From NCBI GenBank assembly GCA_020633825.1, contig JACKCV010000002.1, forward strand, positions 124,001 to 188,000: DNA of 64,000 nt, given 5' to 3'. This stretch comes from Fibrobacteria bacterium. Lineage in GTDB: Bacteria; Fibrobacterota; Fibrobacteria; UBA5070. The notes under the pieces are model-generated. The model saw nothing but the letters and a program-made list of their open reading frames with translations. It made no database searches and had not been told where the DNA came from. Shown piece by piece: positions 1-8,987 of the stretch (position 1 is the stretch's first letter; every line of letters starts with the position of its first letter). A program made the translations under genes and the position numbers.

Positions 1-1842
1 AAGCTCCACGGGGGCGGGAAGCTTCCAGCGGACCGTCCCGTTCCAGGAGTCCTGCCCGACCGAAGCCGCGGGAGATGCGTCCTTCTCCAGCCGCGACTCG
101 CTCAGGGAATGGCCGTACCCCACGCTGGTGGTGGCGGAATGCTCGCCGAAGCGGAACGTGCGGAATAGGCCGCCTCCCGCGTTCCAAGTCTCGAGATTGG
201 GCCCTGCGGGATCTTCCGTGGCGTCGGTCCCCCCCTCGAGGTACACCCCGGGGTGCGCTTGTCCTTGGGCCAGTTGCGCGGAGGCGGAGATGCGGGTCCG
301 CGAGGCGTCGGAGGCTCCCGGGCGCGGCACGGCGTACCATCCGGCGGAGGAGGACAGGAAGACGCGGTCGTGCGCCCAGGAGGAGAGATGGGAGAATTCC
401 GCGCCGGACTGGTTGGCCAGAGGCGAGCTGCGCAGGAAGGACTCCCAGGCGGTCCCGGCGTGCACCCAGCGAAGTTCGTTGGTCATGCGGTCGGTTCCCG
501 AGAAGGGTTGGGTCCAACGGAGACCCGCACGGGCCGCGGAGTTGTCCAGGACGAAGGAAGAGACCTCGGAGGCCCCGACCTGGTCGGCCATCAGCCGCGG
601 CAGACCGCGGGTGGACGAATTCAAGGTGACGACCGGAGAGGTCGCATCGAAGACGTCCAGGCCCACGGCGCCTCCGTTGGTGGAGGAGGGCGTCCCCAGC
701 CGGATGTTTTCCGTCACCAGGGTGGTGGCCCAGTTCCCGAACCATTCGATGCGACGCTTCCAGAGCCAGATCTGGAGGTCGGTTCCCACACCGAGGTTCT
801 CGCGGGGAGGAGCGGAGCGGAGAGCGTCGAAACCACCCATCGAGAGGCTGGTGGTGTCGTCGATGGCATGCACGAACGTCAGCCCCCACAGGACGCGTTC
901 CCCGCCTCCGAGACCGATATGGCCGGCTTGCACGAATCGGTCGAAGGTGGATCCGACGGTGTCCGATGCACCCGAGTGGAGGGATTCCACCCGCAGGTCG
1001 GTGGCACGGCGCGACCATCCCAGCAGGTAGCGGACGCGACCCCAGGATTCCCCGTCGCGGGTGGCGGAAAGCCCGGCCCCGAAACCCCGGACCCGGGTTC
1101 CGTCCATGAGCAACGGGCTCCAGGACGGATTCTGGTCCCCGACGTGCAGATCGACCCAAGGTCCCCAGTACGCGTCGAGGGAGGCTCTGTGGAGGGGTTG
1201 GCCCAGGCCCGGTGCGTCACCGAGATCGGCGGTTCCGCGGGCGCGCAACTGGAGCGCACCTCGCTGCCAGTTCCAGATCGAGGTCACCGACGCGTCGGCC
1301 TGCCGATCGAGGATGATGCGCCGCTCTCCGAGGCGGCCGTCCGGGTCCAGGGTACGCCAGGATTCGGCGGAACCTTCCGAGGCCCCTTGGCGCCAGCCGG
1401 CATTGCCGGAGAGATACAGACTTTGGACGGTTCGGGCGACGGGAGGCGGCAGGCCGGGATCCCGGACCTCGGCCGGCGCGACCAGGCCGGGCATCAGGGT
1501 GGAGGCGAGGGTCGGCGGAAGGGGGGTGGTCGAAAAGACGATCGAATCGAGGGGGTGGGCCGTCCCGAAGGCGTCCAGGACCTCCAGGGCGAGGCTCCAA
1601 CGTCCGGTCGGGAGGACGGGGAAGGTGGCGCTGTACAAGCCATCCTCGAGGGGCGTCGCCAGGACCTTCAAGGGGATGGGGCCCCCCAGGCGGAACTGCA
1701 GCTGGGCGTCGGATCGGGGAATGCGCACCAGGATCGCCACCGACGAATCCTGGATCGCCTCCCCGGGCAGCGGAAGGATGAACTCGGCCGCCTGGGAAGG
1801 TGAAGTGGATAGCAGCAGCGCTATCAGTCCCCCAAACATCAT
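1..1842 (-). CDS. Large secreted, outer-membrane-like protein (C-terminus beyond window)
   Basis: I do not recognise the family. The frame is open from an ATG at 1842 to the window edge (at least 614 residues). The first 18 or so residues look like a signal peptide (hydrophobic LIALLL, then SPSQA). The rest is rich in Trp, Tyr, Gly and Ser in alternating polar/apolar stretches, as in outer-membrane beta-barrels or surface proteins, but no named domain is visible. Its start overlaps the FecR gene stop by 4 nt (ATGA), so it is the third gene of a translationally coupled operon. A second ATG directly follows the first. Function in the cell envelope is inference. Confidence 0.7.
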   Translation of the reverse strand, partial: MMFGGLIALLLSTSPSQAAEFILPLPGEAIQDSSVAILVRIPRSDAQLQFRLGGPIPLKVLATPLEDGLYSATFPVLPTGRWSLALEVLDAFGTAHPLDSIVFSTTPLPPTLASTLMPGLVAPAEVRDPGLPPPVARTVQSLYLSGNAGWRQGASEGSAESWRTLDPDGRLGERRIILDRQADASVTSIWNWQRGALQLRARGTADLGDAPGLGQPLHRASLDAYWGPWVDLHVGDQNPSWSPLLMDGTRVRGFGAGLSATRDGESWGRVRYLLGWSRRATDLRVESLHSGASDTVGSTFDRFVQAGHIGLGGGERVLWGLTFVHAIDDTTSLSMGGFDALRSAPPRENLGVGTDLQIWLWKRRIEWFGNWATTLVTENIRLGTPSSTNGGAVGLDVFDATSPVVTLNSSTRGLPRLMADQVGASEVSSFVLDNSAARAGLRWTQPFSGTDRMTNELRWVHAGTAWESFLRSSPLANQSGAEFSHLSSWAHDRVFLSSSAGWYAVPRPGASDASRTRISASAQLAQGQAHPGVYLEGGTDATEDPAGPNLETWNAGGGLFRTFRFGEHSATTSVGYGHSLSESRLEKDASPAASVGQDSWNGTVRWKLPAPVEL

Positions 1843-2519
1843 GGACGGATCTCCGCGGAGGTCACTCCGATGGTACGCACGGCTCCGGTGGAGGGGTGGA
1901 GGAAGTCGACTTCGAGGACCTGGCTGGATTCGAACGACGCGGTGGGAACGGTCGGAGTGTTGGATGAGGAAATCTCGTTTTGGGAATCCAGGCCGTTCCA
2001 GTCGGAGGAGAGGGTCTTCCCGGCGGGGACTTCCATCGATTCTCCGGTCGCCCGGTTGCAGACGAGGATCACCCCGTGGTCCACGGAAATCTGGGTGTTC
2101 CCATCGGCGGCACCCTTGAGGCGGAAGCCCGTGCCCCGGACCGAGGCCACGGTGGTCGCGGTCTCGAAGCGGAGGTCGCGTCCCTTTCCGGGGACGACCC
2201 CGAAGGCCGCTTCGCCCGCGCGCAGGAGCACTTGGCGCGTGGTGCCGCCGCTTCGCTGACGAGTGGCGAAATCGATGGTGGTCCCCTGCTTGATCTCGGT
2301 GATGGAATTGTCGGCGAGGAAACGCACCAGCGCTCTTCCGTTCTCCCCGGTGCGCACCCTGGTGCCATCGTGGATGAGCGTTCCGGCCGCGGCGGGTTCG
2401 AGTTTCTCGGGCGTTCCGGCTTGCACATCCCCTTTGGAGCGCATGACCACGGCCAAAGGTTGGGCGGAGGCCCACGCGACGCAAGCCAGAAGAAGCAGGG
2501 CGGGGATTCTGACGTTCAT
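1839..2519 (-). CDS. FecR-domain secreted protein
   Basis: 226 residues with a signal peptide (MNVRIPALLLLACVAWASAQ). A FecR domain follows: a 'GTRVRTGENGRALVRF' strand near residues 50-65, then segments like 'LLRAGEAAFGV' and 'TTVASVRGTGFRL'. In FecI-FecR systems this domain senses an outer-membrane signal. Here there is no anti-sigma region, transmembrane helix or adjacent ECF sigma factor, so the protein is probably a periplasmic or surface FecR-domain protein. It overlaps both neighbours by 4 nt (ATGA upstream and downstream), which fixes the start and implies co-translation with two envelope proteins of unknown role. Confidence 0.85.
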   Translation of the reverse strand: MNVRIPALLLLACVAWASAQPLAVVMRSKGDVQAGTPEKLEPAAAGTLIHDGTRVRTGENGRALVRFLADNSITEIKQGTTIDFATRQRSGGTTRQVLLRAGEAAFGVVPGKGRDLRFETATTVASVRGTGFRLKGAADGNTQISVDHGVILVCNRATGESMEVPAGKTLSSDWNGLDSQNEISSSNTPTVPTASFESSQVLEVDFLHPSTGAVRTIGVTSAEIRP

Positions 2520-3826
2520 GGAATCTCCAGGTGGACAAGCGATCGACGGCCTTCCAGGACCTCCTGCGCCATGGCCTCCACACGGGAGAGGGAGGTGGAC
2601 TTCCCATCCAGGCGCAAACGGTCGAGGGCCGGCAGAGCCGATGCGAACAGGTCGGCGAGGCGGGAATCGTTGCCGGTGAGGATGATCAATGCGGCGTAGA
2701 GACGGCGTTCGTCGGGACCGAGGACCCTTCCGGTCCGGGAGACCGACTCCAGTGCGTCGAGCTGGGAATCCAGGAGGTGGCCGACCCCCTCCCCGGAAGG
2801 CGATTCGGGCGAAGGGTTGGCGGCGACCTGGAAAATGCGGAGGGTGGAGGCCAGCGGTTCCTTGACCGGACCGCGAAGCTGCGCCTGGACTCGCCACGCG
2901 TAGGTGGCTCCCGCCTCGAGGGCGGGCCACGTCCCAGGAAAGGGGACGGATCCCAGGTCGGTCTCCCAGGAGGCGTCGGGGCGACGGTCCGTGACGGTGG
3001 CCGCGATGTCGTCGGGGCGCATCTTCCAGAGCTCCAGGAGGAACTTGTGCTCCCCGGAAGGATACACGGTCGCGGGATTGGCCAGGTCGGATTGGAACAG
3101 GAAATGCGGGGCCGAGGTGCGCAGCACCTCCTGGCCCTCTCCGGCGACGCGACCCGGGGAGATGGAGACCGGCGCGTTCACCGCCTGGTAGAAGGGGAGG
3201 AAATCCCCTCGAGGGCCCATCGCCACCGACGACTGGATCCGCACCGGAGAGCCGATGCTCCAGGGGGCCAGGGCGGATGCATCGGTGGAGCGGAGGTTCC
3301 AGGCTTCGCGCCCGGGGCGTTCGCACAGGAGGCTGAAGCGCAGATCGAGATAGGTCGAAGGGATGGAACCCAGCCTTCCGATCAAGGATTTGAAGGGAGA
3401 CGTCGAGGGCTCGACCCCACCGGCCGAAAACGAGGTCGAGAAGAGATCGCGGGAAGTGCGGATCACCGTGGAACGCGCGGGGACCTCGATGGGTTCGGTC
3501 ATTTCCCGCTGCAGCCAGCACGGGGAGGGGCACAGGTCGCGAGCGGAGGGGGCCGTGGGGCTGGCCTCCAGTTCGATCAAGACACGGACCATCTGCGGAG
3601 TTTCCCCGGAGTTGGTCAGGGTCAGCTGGAAGAATGCGGGGCTGGCCGAGGAGCCTTCCAGTCCGAACCAGCTGAGGTCGAGCTTGGTGACGGCCCCGGA
3701 GCCGATGATGTCGCCCGTGGCTTGGAGCGTCACCGGCGCGTCGGTCTGGCAGGAAGGGGTGCTGGTCGCCCCCACCGGCGGACCGGCGAGGAACAGAAGC
3801 AGGGCTGCAGAAAGAGTGCGATTCAT
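2516..3826 (-). CDS. Secreted protein of unknown function, first gene of FecR operon
   Basis: 436 residues. The start at 3826 was chosen over an upstream in-frame start because it begins a good signal peptide (MNRTLSAALLLFLAGPPVGA). I do not recognise the family. The middle contains beta-rich, fibronectin-like stretches ('LEAGATYAWRVQAQL'), and the last 100 residues are helical with many Leu, Arg and Ala. Cysteines near residues 26 and 100 could form disulfides. The stop overlaps the FecR start by ATGA. The gene is divergent from the lipoprotein gene at 4119, with about 290 bp between them. Confidence 0.75.
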   Translation of the reverse strand: MNRTLSAALLLFLAGPPVGATSTPSCQTDAPVTLQATGDIIGSGAVTKLDLSWFGLEGSSASPAFFQLTLTNSGETPQMVRVLIELEASPTAPSARDLCPSPCWLQREMTEPIEVPARSTVIRTSRDLFSTSFSAGGVEPSTSPFKSLIGRLGSIPSTYLDLRFSLLCERPGREAWNLRSTDASALAPWSIGSPVRIQSSVAMGPRGDFLPFYQAVNAPVSISPGRVAGEGQEVLRTSAPHFLFQSDLANPATVYPSGEHKFLLELWKMRPDDIAATVTDRRPDASWETDLGSVPFPGTWPALEAGATYAWRVQAQLRGPVKEPLASTLRIFQVAANPSPESPSGEGVGHLLDSQLDALESVSRTGRVLGPDERRLYAALIILTGNDSRLADLFASALPALDRLRLDGKSTSLSRVEAMAQEVLEGRRSLVHLEIP

Positions 3827-4009
3827 GGAAAGCCTGACTCCGGACGGCGGGACGATGGTCGGCACTTTCGGTCCCTCCTCCGGCGCGAGGCGCGGATCGG
3901 GCCTGAGCCTCTATTTTCCCACGAACCTAGATTCCTGTCGAGGAGGGATGAGGGAAATTTCCGCAACCCGAGGCAAGGATCGAACGCCACGAGAGCATCT
4001 TTTGCGCTG

Positions 4010-4038
4010 TTGCCGTCCGGGAAGATTCGTGGTATCTT
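4010..4038 (+). promoter_or_regulatory. Candidate sigma-70-type promoter for lipoprotein at 4119
   Basis: TTGCCG (4010-4015) and TATCTT (4033-4038) are separated by exactly 17 bp. This would start transcription about 75 nt upstream of the ATG at 4119. Each box matches the consensus at four positions, so the call is moderate. The rest of the 3827-4118 gap shows nothing else clear. Confidence 0.4.
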
Positions 4039-4118
4039 CCAGCCAGCATACCCTGCCGACCCGGAACCGAAGTTCTTGGATGACGCAAGGTTCCAACCAA
4101 GATCACAATGGAGAGATC

Positions 4119-4766
4119 ATGAAGTTCACCCGCGTCCTCACCCTCGCCCTGGCCGCCGCCGCCGCAATGTCCATGACCGCTTGCGACGAAGCCACCTCGT
4201 CCACCCCCTCCTCCGACAACGGTGGAAGCGGTCTGTCCTGCAGCGGCCCCGTGTCCTCGGGCGTGATCACCATCCACCAGGGCAGCAACGCCTGGGCCGT
4301 CGGTACCCAGAGTGCTCCCTCGGGTTCCTTCGCTTCCATCCAGTGGGGCAAGACCTGGAATTCCGCCGGACTTCGCGCCAACAACTACGCGGCCTGGGAT
4401 TCCGTCGACCTGATCGTGTTCGCCGACAGCACCGACAACACCCATGCCAGCTTCTACTCCCCGGCTCGTGCCAAGGTCGTGTTCAAGGGTTCGCCCGTGG
4501 CCTCCAACCCCAGCCCTGCCGCCACCCTGTTCAAGCTCGTCGCCGCCGATCGCACCGACTACGACTTCCCCGCCACCTTGTCCGAACTGACCGACGCCCT
4601 CAAGAGCGTCCGCTTCAGCGCGACCTCCGACGACCAGGTCTCCGTGCGCCACGGCCAGGTCTACGCGGCTCGCCTGAGCAGCGGCAAGTGCGCCCTTCTG
4701 GATGTCCAGACCGCCAACGAAGCCGGCGCCTTCAACATCTCCCTCGGGCTCGACGTCTATCGCTGA
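4119..4766 (+). CDS. Lipoprotein of unknown function
   Basis: 215 residues. A classic lipoprotein signal ends in the lipobox M-T-A-C with the lipidated Cys at residue 22. A Ser/Thr/Gly-rich linker follows, then a mixed alpha/beta domain of about 160 residues with two further Cys, near residues 39 and 193. I do not recognise the domain. The start is set by the signal peptide. A strong terminator follows directly, and a candidate promoter lies at 4010-4038, so it is probably transcribed alone. Confidence 0.8.
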   Translation: MKFTRVLTLALAAAAAMSMTACDEATSSTPSSDNGGSGLSCSGPVSSGVITIHQGSNAWAVGTQSAPSGSFASIQWGKTWNSAGLRANNYAAWDSVDLIVFADSTDNTHASFYSPARAKVVFKGSPVASNPSPAATLFKLVAADRTDYDFPATLSELTDALKSVRFSATSDDQVSVRHGQVYAARLSSGKCALLDVQTANEAGAFNISLGLDVYR

Positions 4767-4797
4767 TCCTTCCCCTGCTCGGGAATTCGTGAAGCTC

Positions 4798-4831
4798 AAG
4801 CCTCCCCTCGCCGAGGGGGGGCTTCTTTTTT
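4798..4831 (+). terminator. Intrinsic terminator after lipoprotein gene
   Basis: GC-rich inverted repeat (AAGCCTCCCC with GGGGGGGCTT) followed by six T. It lies 32 nt after the lipoprotein stop. Confidence 0.8.
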
Positions 4832-5106
4832 GGGGCCGATCGGGTGGGCGCTACGCCGGCCCGGCCCGGCTTCGGGAGCACCTCTCAGGTTTTCCTTCGT
4901 CTCCCGCATGCCTTCGGGGTCGAAGCCTCGCTGGAGGGGAGGTTTCGCGGTCCCAGGGGAAGCGCATCCCCGCGGCGGCCTAGGAATTGGGATGGCGCTC
5001 GGTTTTCCCCACCGCATCGAGGCGCCCTGTAACGTCCGCCCGGGCTTCGGCATCCAATTCCCTTGTCCGGGCGATGTTCCCCGGACGAGCTGGAAGCGGG
5101 GAGACG
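4832..5106 (+). other. Intergenic stretch, nothing recognised
   Basis: About 275 nt between the terminator and the DUF2892 gene. No conserved ORF, RNA structure or clear promoter could be recognised. Short ORFs here lack family features and ribosome-binding sites. Confidence 0.5.
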
Positions 5107-5316
5107 ATGGAATTTGCCAACGCGGGAGCGATCGACCGTTCGGTGCGGGTCCTGCTGGGAGCCGTCCTGCTCGGGTTGGGCTGGGGGGGCGTCGTGGAGG
5201 GGATCCCCGGGCTGGTGATGAAATACGGGGGCTTCGTGGCTCTCTTCACCGGTGTGGCCGGTTTTTGTCCCCTCTACCTGCCTTTCGGGATCACCACCCG
5301 GAGGAAACCATCCTGA
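5107..5316 (+). CDS. DUF2892 (YgaP-type) small membrane protein
   Basis: 69 residues with two hydrophobic helices (about 15-30 and 35-58). It begins with the family pattern of an N-terminal polar segment, 'AIDRSVRVLLGAVLL', and then 'GFCPLYLPFGI', as in DUF2892 inner-membrane proteins often fused to or encoded near rhodaneses and thioredoxins. The Cys-Pro in the second helix is a family hallmark. A thioredoxin-like gene follows after 130 bp, which suggests a shared thiol/sulfur role. That link is inference. Confidence 0.8.
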   Translation: MEFANAGAIDRSVRVLLGAVLLGLGWGGVVEGIPGLVMKYGGFVALFTGVAGFCPLYLPFGITTRRKPS

Positions 5317-5446
5317 TGCGGGGTTCACCCATCACCGCGTCCAGGCGCGCGGCGAGATCGATGGGGGGCGCGGATCCCGCCCGCCGGGATCGGACGGGGT
5401 GCGGGATCCTCCCCGTGGAGCCTTTTCGGCATTCCCTGGTGCACCC

Positions 5447-5971
5447 ATGAGCGAGCAGACCTCCGGTTTGTCCTCGGGATCCTGCATCGTGCAGTTCCAT
5501 GCTCCTTGGTGCGGTCCTTGCCGAACGCTCCATCCCATCGTGGAAGAGGTCGCCGGGGATTTTTCCGGCGAGGTGTCGGTGGTGCGCATCGACGTGGATC
5601 GGGACGAGTCGGCCGCTGTCCGATGGAAGGTCCGTGGCGTCCCCACGCTCCTGGCCCTGAACGACGGACGCGAGGTGGCTCGCCTCACGGGCGCGCGCAC
5701 TCCGGAGCAGGTGCGGAGTCTGTTCCGGGCCGCTCAAGGTCAAGAAATGCCGACGACGGGGAAGCCCTCCCTGGTTCGCCCCCTGATCGCCTTCCTGGGA
5801 ATGGGGCTCACCCTGACACCGCATCTCGACCCGGCATGGCGTCCGTTGTCGTGGGTGGGGATCGCCCTGGTGCTCTGGGGGATGCAGGACGCCTGCCCGA
5901 TGTGCTCGGTGGCCATGCGCCCGGTGGCGAAGGGGATGGCCGTGCTGGGGAAGATCCTGCGCAGGCGCTAG
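5447..5971 (+). CDS. Thioredoxin-domain protein with C-terminal membrane segment
   Basis: 174 residues. Residues 10-100 are a thioredoxin fold with the active site WCGPC (residues 21-25) and the cis-Pro loop 'GVPTLL'. There is no signal peptide, so this domain is cytoplasmic. After a short linker the chain has one or two hydrophobic stretches (about 108-150) containing CPMC, a second CxxC-like pair. A thioredoxin tethered at the inner face of the membrane and paired with an intramembrane dithiol is unusual and could pass electrons across the membrane. That role is inference. It follows the DUF2892 gene on the same strand. Confidence 0.85.
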   Translation: MSEQTSGLSSGSCIVQFHAPWCGPCRTLHPIVEEVAGDFSGEVSVVRIDVDRDESAAVRWKVRGVPTLLALNDGREVARLTGARTPEQVRSLFRAAQGQEMPTTGKPSLVRPLIAFLGMGLTLTPHLDPAWRPLSWVGIALVLWGMQDACPMCSVAMRPVAKGMAVLGKILRRR

Positions 5972-6059
5972 GGCCCGCTGGAGGTCCCCAGGCGGCGAAC
6001 CATGGCCTCGCGGGCAGGAGCCCCATCCGTGGAGGAAGCGCGGAGCCGGAGGGGCTCGC

Positions 6060-7448
6060 CTACCACCAATCTTCGTTGCGGCCCAGGATGTTCCCGCCGT
6101 AGACACTGTGGGAGGGGGCGGGGACCACGCTGTAGCGGGGCTGGCGGGCGCGACGACCGTAACCGGTGAAGAGCTCGAGTCCCCTCTCGATGAAGGAGGG
6201 CCAGGAGAAGTCGACCGTGCACAATCCCCGGGCAAGCGCGAAGGGGTGGTTGCCGAATCCCACGATCCCCGGGCGGGGTTCGTTCGGCAGCTGGCGCGCT
6301 TCGAAATGGTCGATGGCCGCCAGGGCCAGGAGGTCGTCGGCACACACCCAAAGGGATGCTTTCAGGCCCGCGGCCACGCGGAAGAAACGGTCCAGTTCGA
6401 ACTCGGCCAATCCGGCCGTGTGCAAGGTGCGACGGATCTTGCCCAGCAGGGTCCGGGTGGAGTGCTTGGGAAGTCCGGCGGGGAAGACGTCGAACCAGGA
6501 GAGGTTCGCCGTCCAGCGCGGGCCCCACCCGTCGACGAGAGTTTCCCGCAGGGCGACCAGATGGGCGGGAAGATCGCCCCTTCCGGGGGGCGGAAGCAGC
6601 AGGATCTTCTGGGGCTGATGGTTCTCCAGGAGCCACCGACCCATGGATTTGCCCACCTCCTCCCAATCGGGCTCCAGGATGTGGCAGTGGGGAGGGAGCA
6701 CCGGCTGCAAGGAGGGAGGGAGCGGGACCGAATGGAACCAGACGACGGGTTTTTCGGTGGCCTCGGCGACCAGGCTCCACAGCGGCTCGTCCTTGCCGTA
6801 TCCGGGATCGATCAGCAGGACGCCGGCCAGACGATCTCCCAGCCCCGCCAACTGCATGGCCAGGGAACGGCGGTCGTTGGGATTGATGGCTCCACTTTCG
6901 GTGTAGCCCACCGGAGCCCAGGCGAGGGTCATGCCCATGCCCTGGAGGTTGTGGCGCATCTGCAGGAACAGCTGGAAGCGGGCCCCGGGGGCCCCGGTGG
7001 GATCGGTGGCGCTGAGGACCTGTCCCACGACCAGGACCGTGTCCGGACGCTCGTCGGGTTCGGGGCGCATGGCGCGCCCCTCCTCGGGGACCGGGCTGTA
7101 GGAGAGGTCGGGATCGGGGGAGACCTGGGAGTCGGAGCCCGATTCGGGAGCGTCGTCCAGGCTCCCGTCGGGAATCGTCTCGGCGGTCTCCGAAGCGGGG
7201 GATTCCGCCGTGGTGGAAATGGCTTCCCCGGGGAGCCGCACGAAGAACCCCTTCCCGTGGACCGGTTCGATCTGGAAGGGACCTTCCAATTCGAGGAGGG
7301 CCTTCTTCACGGTATTGGGGGCCACCCCGAAGCGAGCGGACAGATCCCGCAAGGACGGAAGTTCGCGACCTCCCTGGTCGACGACCTCGGCGACCAGATC
7401 GAGAAGGGCGGGACGTAGATCGACGGATTCGTGGGGCTCTGCGCTCAT
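6060..7448 (-). CDS. GntR-type winged-helix regulator with periplasmic-binding-protein-like C-domain
   Basis: 462 residues. Residues 5-75 are a GntR winged helix ('LPSLRDLSARFGVAPNTVKKALLELE', 'HGKGFFVRL'). A Ser/Glu/Asp-rich linker spans about 75-135. The C-terminal part resembles a LacI-type sugar-sensing domain ('AGVLLIDPGYG', 'VCADDLLALAAIDHF', 'GIVGFGNHPFALARGLCTVDFSW'), as in the AraR-like group. It probably binds a small ligand and controls distant genes, since no sugar genes lie nearby. It is divergent from the HD gene, with about 80 bp between. Confidence 0.85.
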   Translation of the reverse strand: MSAEPHESVDLRPALLDLVAEVVDQGGRELPSLRDLSARFGVAPNTVKKALLELEGPFQIEPVHGKGFFVRLPGEAISTTAESPASETAETIPDGSLDDAPESGSDSQVSPDPDLSYSPVPEEGRAMRPEPDERPDTVLVVGQVLSATDPTGAPGARFQLFLQMRHNLQGMGMTLAWAPVGYTESGAINPNDRRSLAMQLAGLGDRLAGVLLIDPGYGKDEPLWSLVAEATEKPVVWFHSVPLPPSLQPVLPPHCHILEPDWEEVGKSMGRWLLENHQPQKILLLPPPGRGDLPAHLVALRETLVDGWGPRWTANLSWFDVFPAGLPKHSTRTLLGKIRRTLHTAGLAEFELDRFFRVAAGLKASLWVCADDLLALAAIDHFEARQLPNEPRPGIVGFGNHPFALARGLCTVDFSWPSFIERGLELFTGYGRRARQPRYSVVPAPSHSVYGGNILGRNEDWW

Positions 7449-7527
7449 GGGACAAATGTATCACGTCGTCCCCGGTTCGCGCCGTCGCAATCCGGCGGGC
7501 GGCTGCTCTCCTTCTAGATTCCCTCCG

Positions 7528-8268
7528 ATGAACGAAGCCGAAACGCGTGCAAGCCTGGGAATCCCCCGAGACCTCGCGGAAGAATGGGAGCCGAGGTTCC
7601 GGGAATGGTGCCGCACCGAGTCCGACGTGGCGCACGATCCCTCCCACGTGGAACGAGTCGTGTCCTGGGCCCTGAAGTTGGCCGCGGTCGAGCACGCCGA
7701 TGCCCCCACCGTCTGGGCGGCGGCCTGGTTGCACGACCTGGTCCACATCCCCAAGAATTCTCCGCGTCGCGCCGAGTCCTCGCGTCTGTCGGCCGAGGAG
7801 GCCGGACGTCGCCTGGCCGAAGCCGGATGGTCCGCATCCCCGGTGGAGGCGGTATGCCATGCCATCGCGGCGCATTCGTTCTCCGCCGGAATCCTTCCAC
7901 GCACCCGCGAGGCGGAGGTGGTCCAGGACGCCGACCGGCTCGAAGCCCTGGGAGCCATCGGTCTGGCGCGATGCCTGATGCTCGGGGGACAGATGGGATC
8001 GATCCTCTTCGATCCCGAAGACCCCTGGGCCAGGAATCGTCCGCTTCGCGACGATCGCATCTGCGTCGACCACTTCTTCGCCAAGCTCCTGCGCCTGTCG
8101 GCGGGGATGCGCACCGAAGCCGGGCGTGGAGAAGCCCGCCGGCGCACGGAGATCCTGGGAAGGTTCCTGGAGGAGCTTGCCCGGGAGGCGGGGCTCGACG
8201 ACCCACCCTTCGCGGGAACCGATGCGGAAGACCTCCCCGCATCCGACCGAGTACCTTTCGCGTCGTGA
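7528..8268 (+). CDS. HD-domain phosphohydrolase
   Basis: 246 residues. The HD metal-binding signature is clear: His40 in 'DPSHVERV', His69-Asp70 in 'AWLHDLVH', a further His in 'CHAIAAHSF', and Asp in 'VQDADRLEALGAIG'. This matches the YedJ/YpgQ group of metal-dependent phosphohydrolases, whose substrates are poorly defined (nucleotides or phosphate esters). The start at 7528 is the first ATG in the divergent gap. The stop overlaps the GTG start of the next gene (GTGA), so it is coupled to the FtsE-like ATPase. Confidence 0.85.
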   Translation: MNEAETRASLGIPRDLAEEWEPRFREWCRTESDVAHDPSHVERVVSWALKLAAVEHADAPTVWAAAWLHDLVHIPKNSPRRAESSRLSAEEAGRRLAEAGWSASPVEAVCHAIAAHSFSAGILPRTREAEVVQDADRLEALGAIGLARCLMLGGQMGSILFDPEDPWARNRPLRDDRICVDHFFAKLLRLSAGMRTEAGRGEARRRTEILGRFLEELAREAGLDDPPFAGTDAEDLPASDRVPFAS

Positions 8269-8951
8269 TCCAGTTCCTGCACGTCTCCCACACCTACGAA
8301 GGTGCCTGGAAAGGCATCGAGGATGTCACCTTCCGGATCGATGCGGGGGAGTTCGTCTTCCTGACCGGGGCATCCGGGGCGGGCAAGACCACCCTCCTCA
8401 AGCACATCTACATGGAGGAACGCCCCGATCCGGGCCGAGGAGGTCGCGTCGTGGTGACGTTCCCCGACGACCGGGTGTACGACTCCGCCTCCATCGGGCT
8501 TTCCCGGGTGCAGGAACTCCGGCGCGACATCGGAGTGGTGTTCCAGGACTTCCGGCTCCTCACCGACCGCGACGTCTGGGACAACGTGGCCTTCGCGCTG
8601 CGGGTCCGGGGACACGGAGGGCGCTTCCTGCGTCGGAGGGTCGAGGAAGTCCTCGATCGCACGGGTCTCACCCATCGGGCCCATGCCCACCCGCACGAAC
8701 TGTCCGGCGGGGAGCAGCAGCGCACGGCCATCGCCCGGGCGGTCGCCGGGGAGCCCTACATCGTCCTGGCCGACGAGCCCACGGGCAACCTCGATCGGGA
8801 GAACGCCGAGGGGGTCCTGGACATCTTCCGCCAGCTCCATGCCGCGGGGACCACGATCGTGATGGCGACCCACGACCTCGAACTGCTCGACCGCATGCCC
8901 CATCGCAGATTGCAGATGGAGCACGGGCACTTGCGGACGAGGTGGTTCTGA
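8265..8951 (+). CDS. ftsE: FtsE-like ABC transporter ATPase
   Basis: 228 residues, starting at GTG 8265 in a GTGA overlap with the HD gene. Walker A is GASGAGKTT (35-43), with the Q-loop in 'VFQDFRLL', the ABC signature LSGGEQQR, Walker B 'IVLADEPTGNLD' and the H-loop 'THDLELL'. Length and the 'FRLL.DRDVWDNVAFAL' segment fit FtsE, which with the membrane protein FtsX activates peptidoglycan hydrolases at division. No ftsX follows, since the next gene is YbjQ-like. So either ftsX lies elsewhere or this is an FtsE/LolD-family relative with another partner. Confidence 0.8.
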   Translation: MIQFLHVSHTYEGAWKGIEDVTFRIDAGEFVFLTGASGAGKTTLLKHIYMEERPDPGRGGRVVVTFPDDRVYDSASIGLSRVQELRRDIGVVFQDFRLLTDRDVWDNVAFALRVRGHGGRFLRRRVEEVLDRTGLTHRAHAHPHELSGGEQQRTAIARAVAGEPYIVLADEPTGNLDRENAEGVLDIFRQLHAAGTTIVMATHDLELLDRMPHRRLQMEHGHLRTRWF

Positions 8952-8987
8952 TGCGACAATGGGACGCCACGAGAAGGAGTTGCATGC

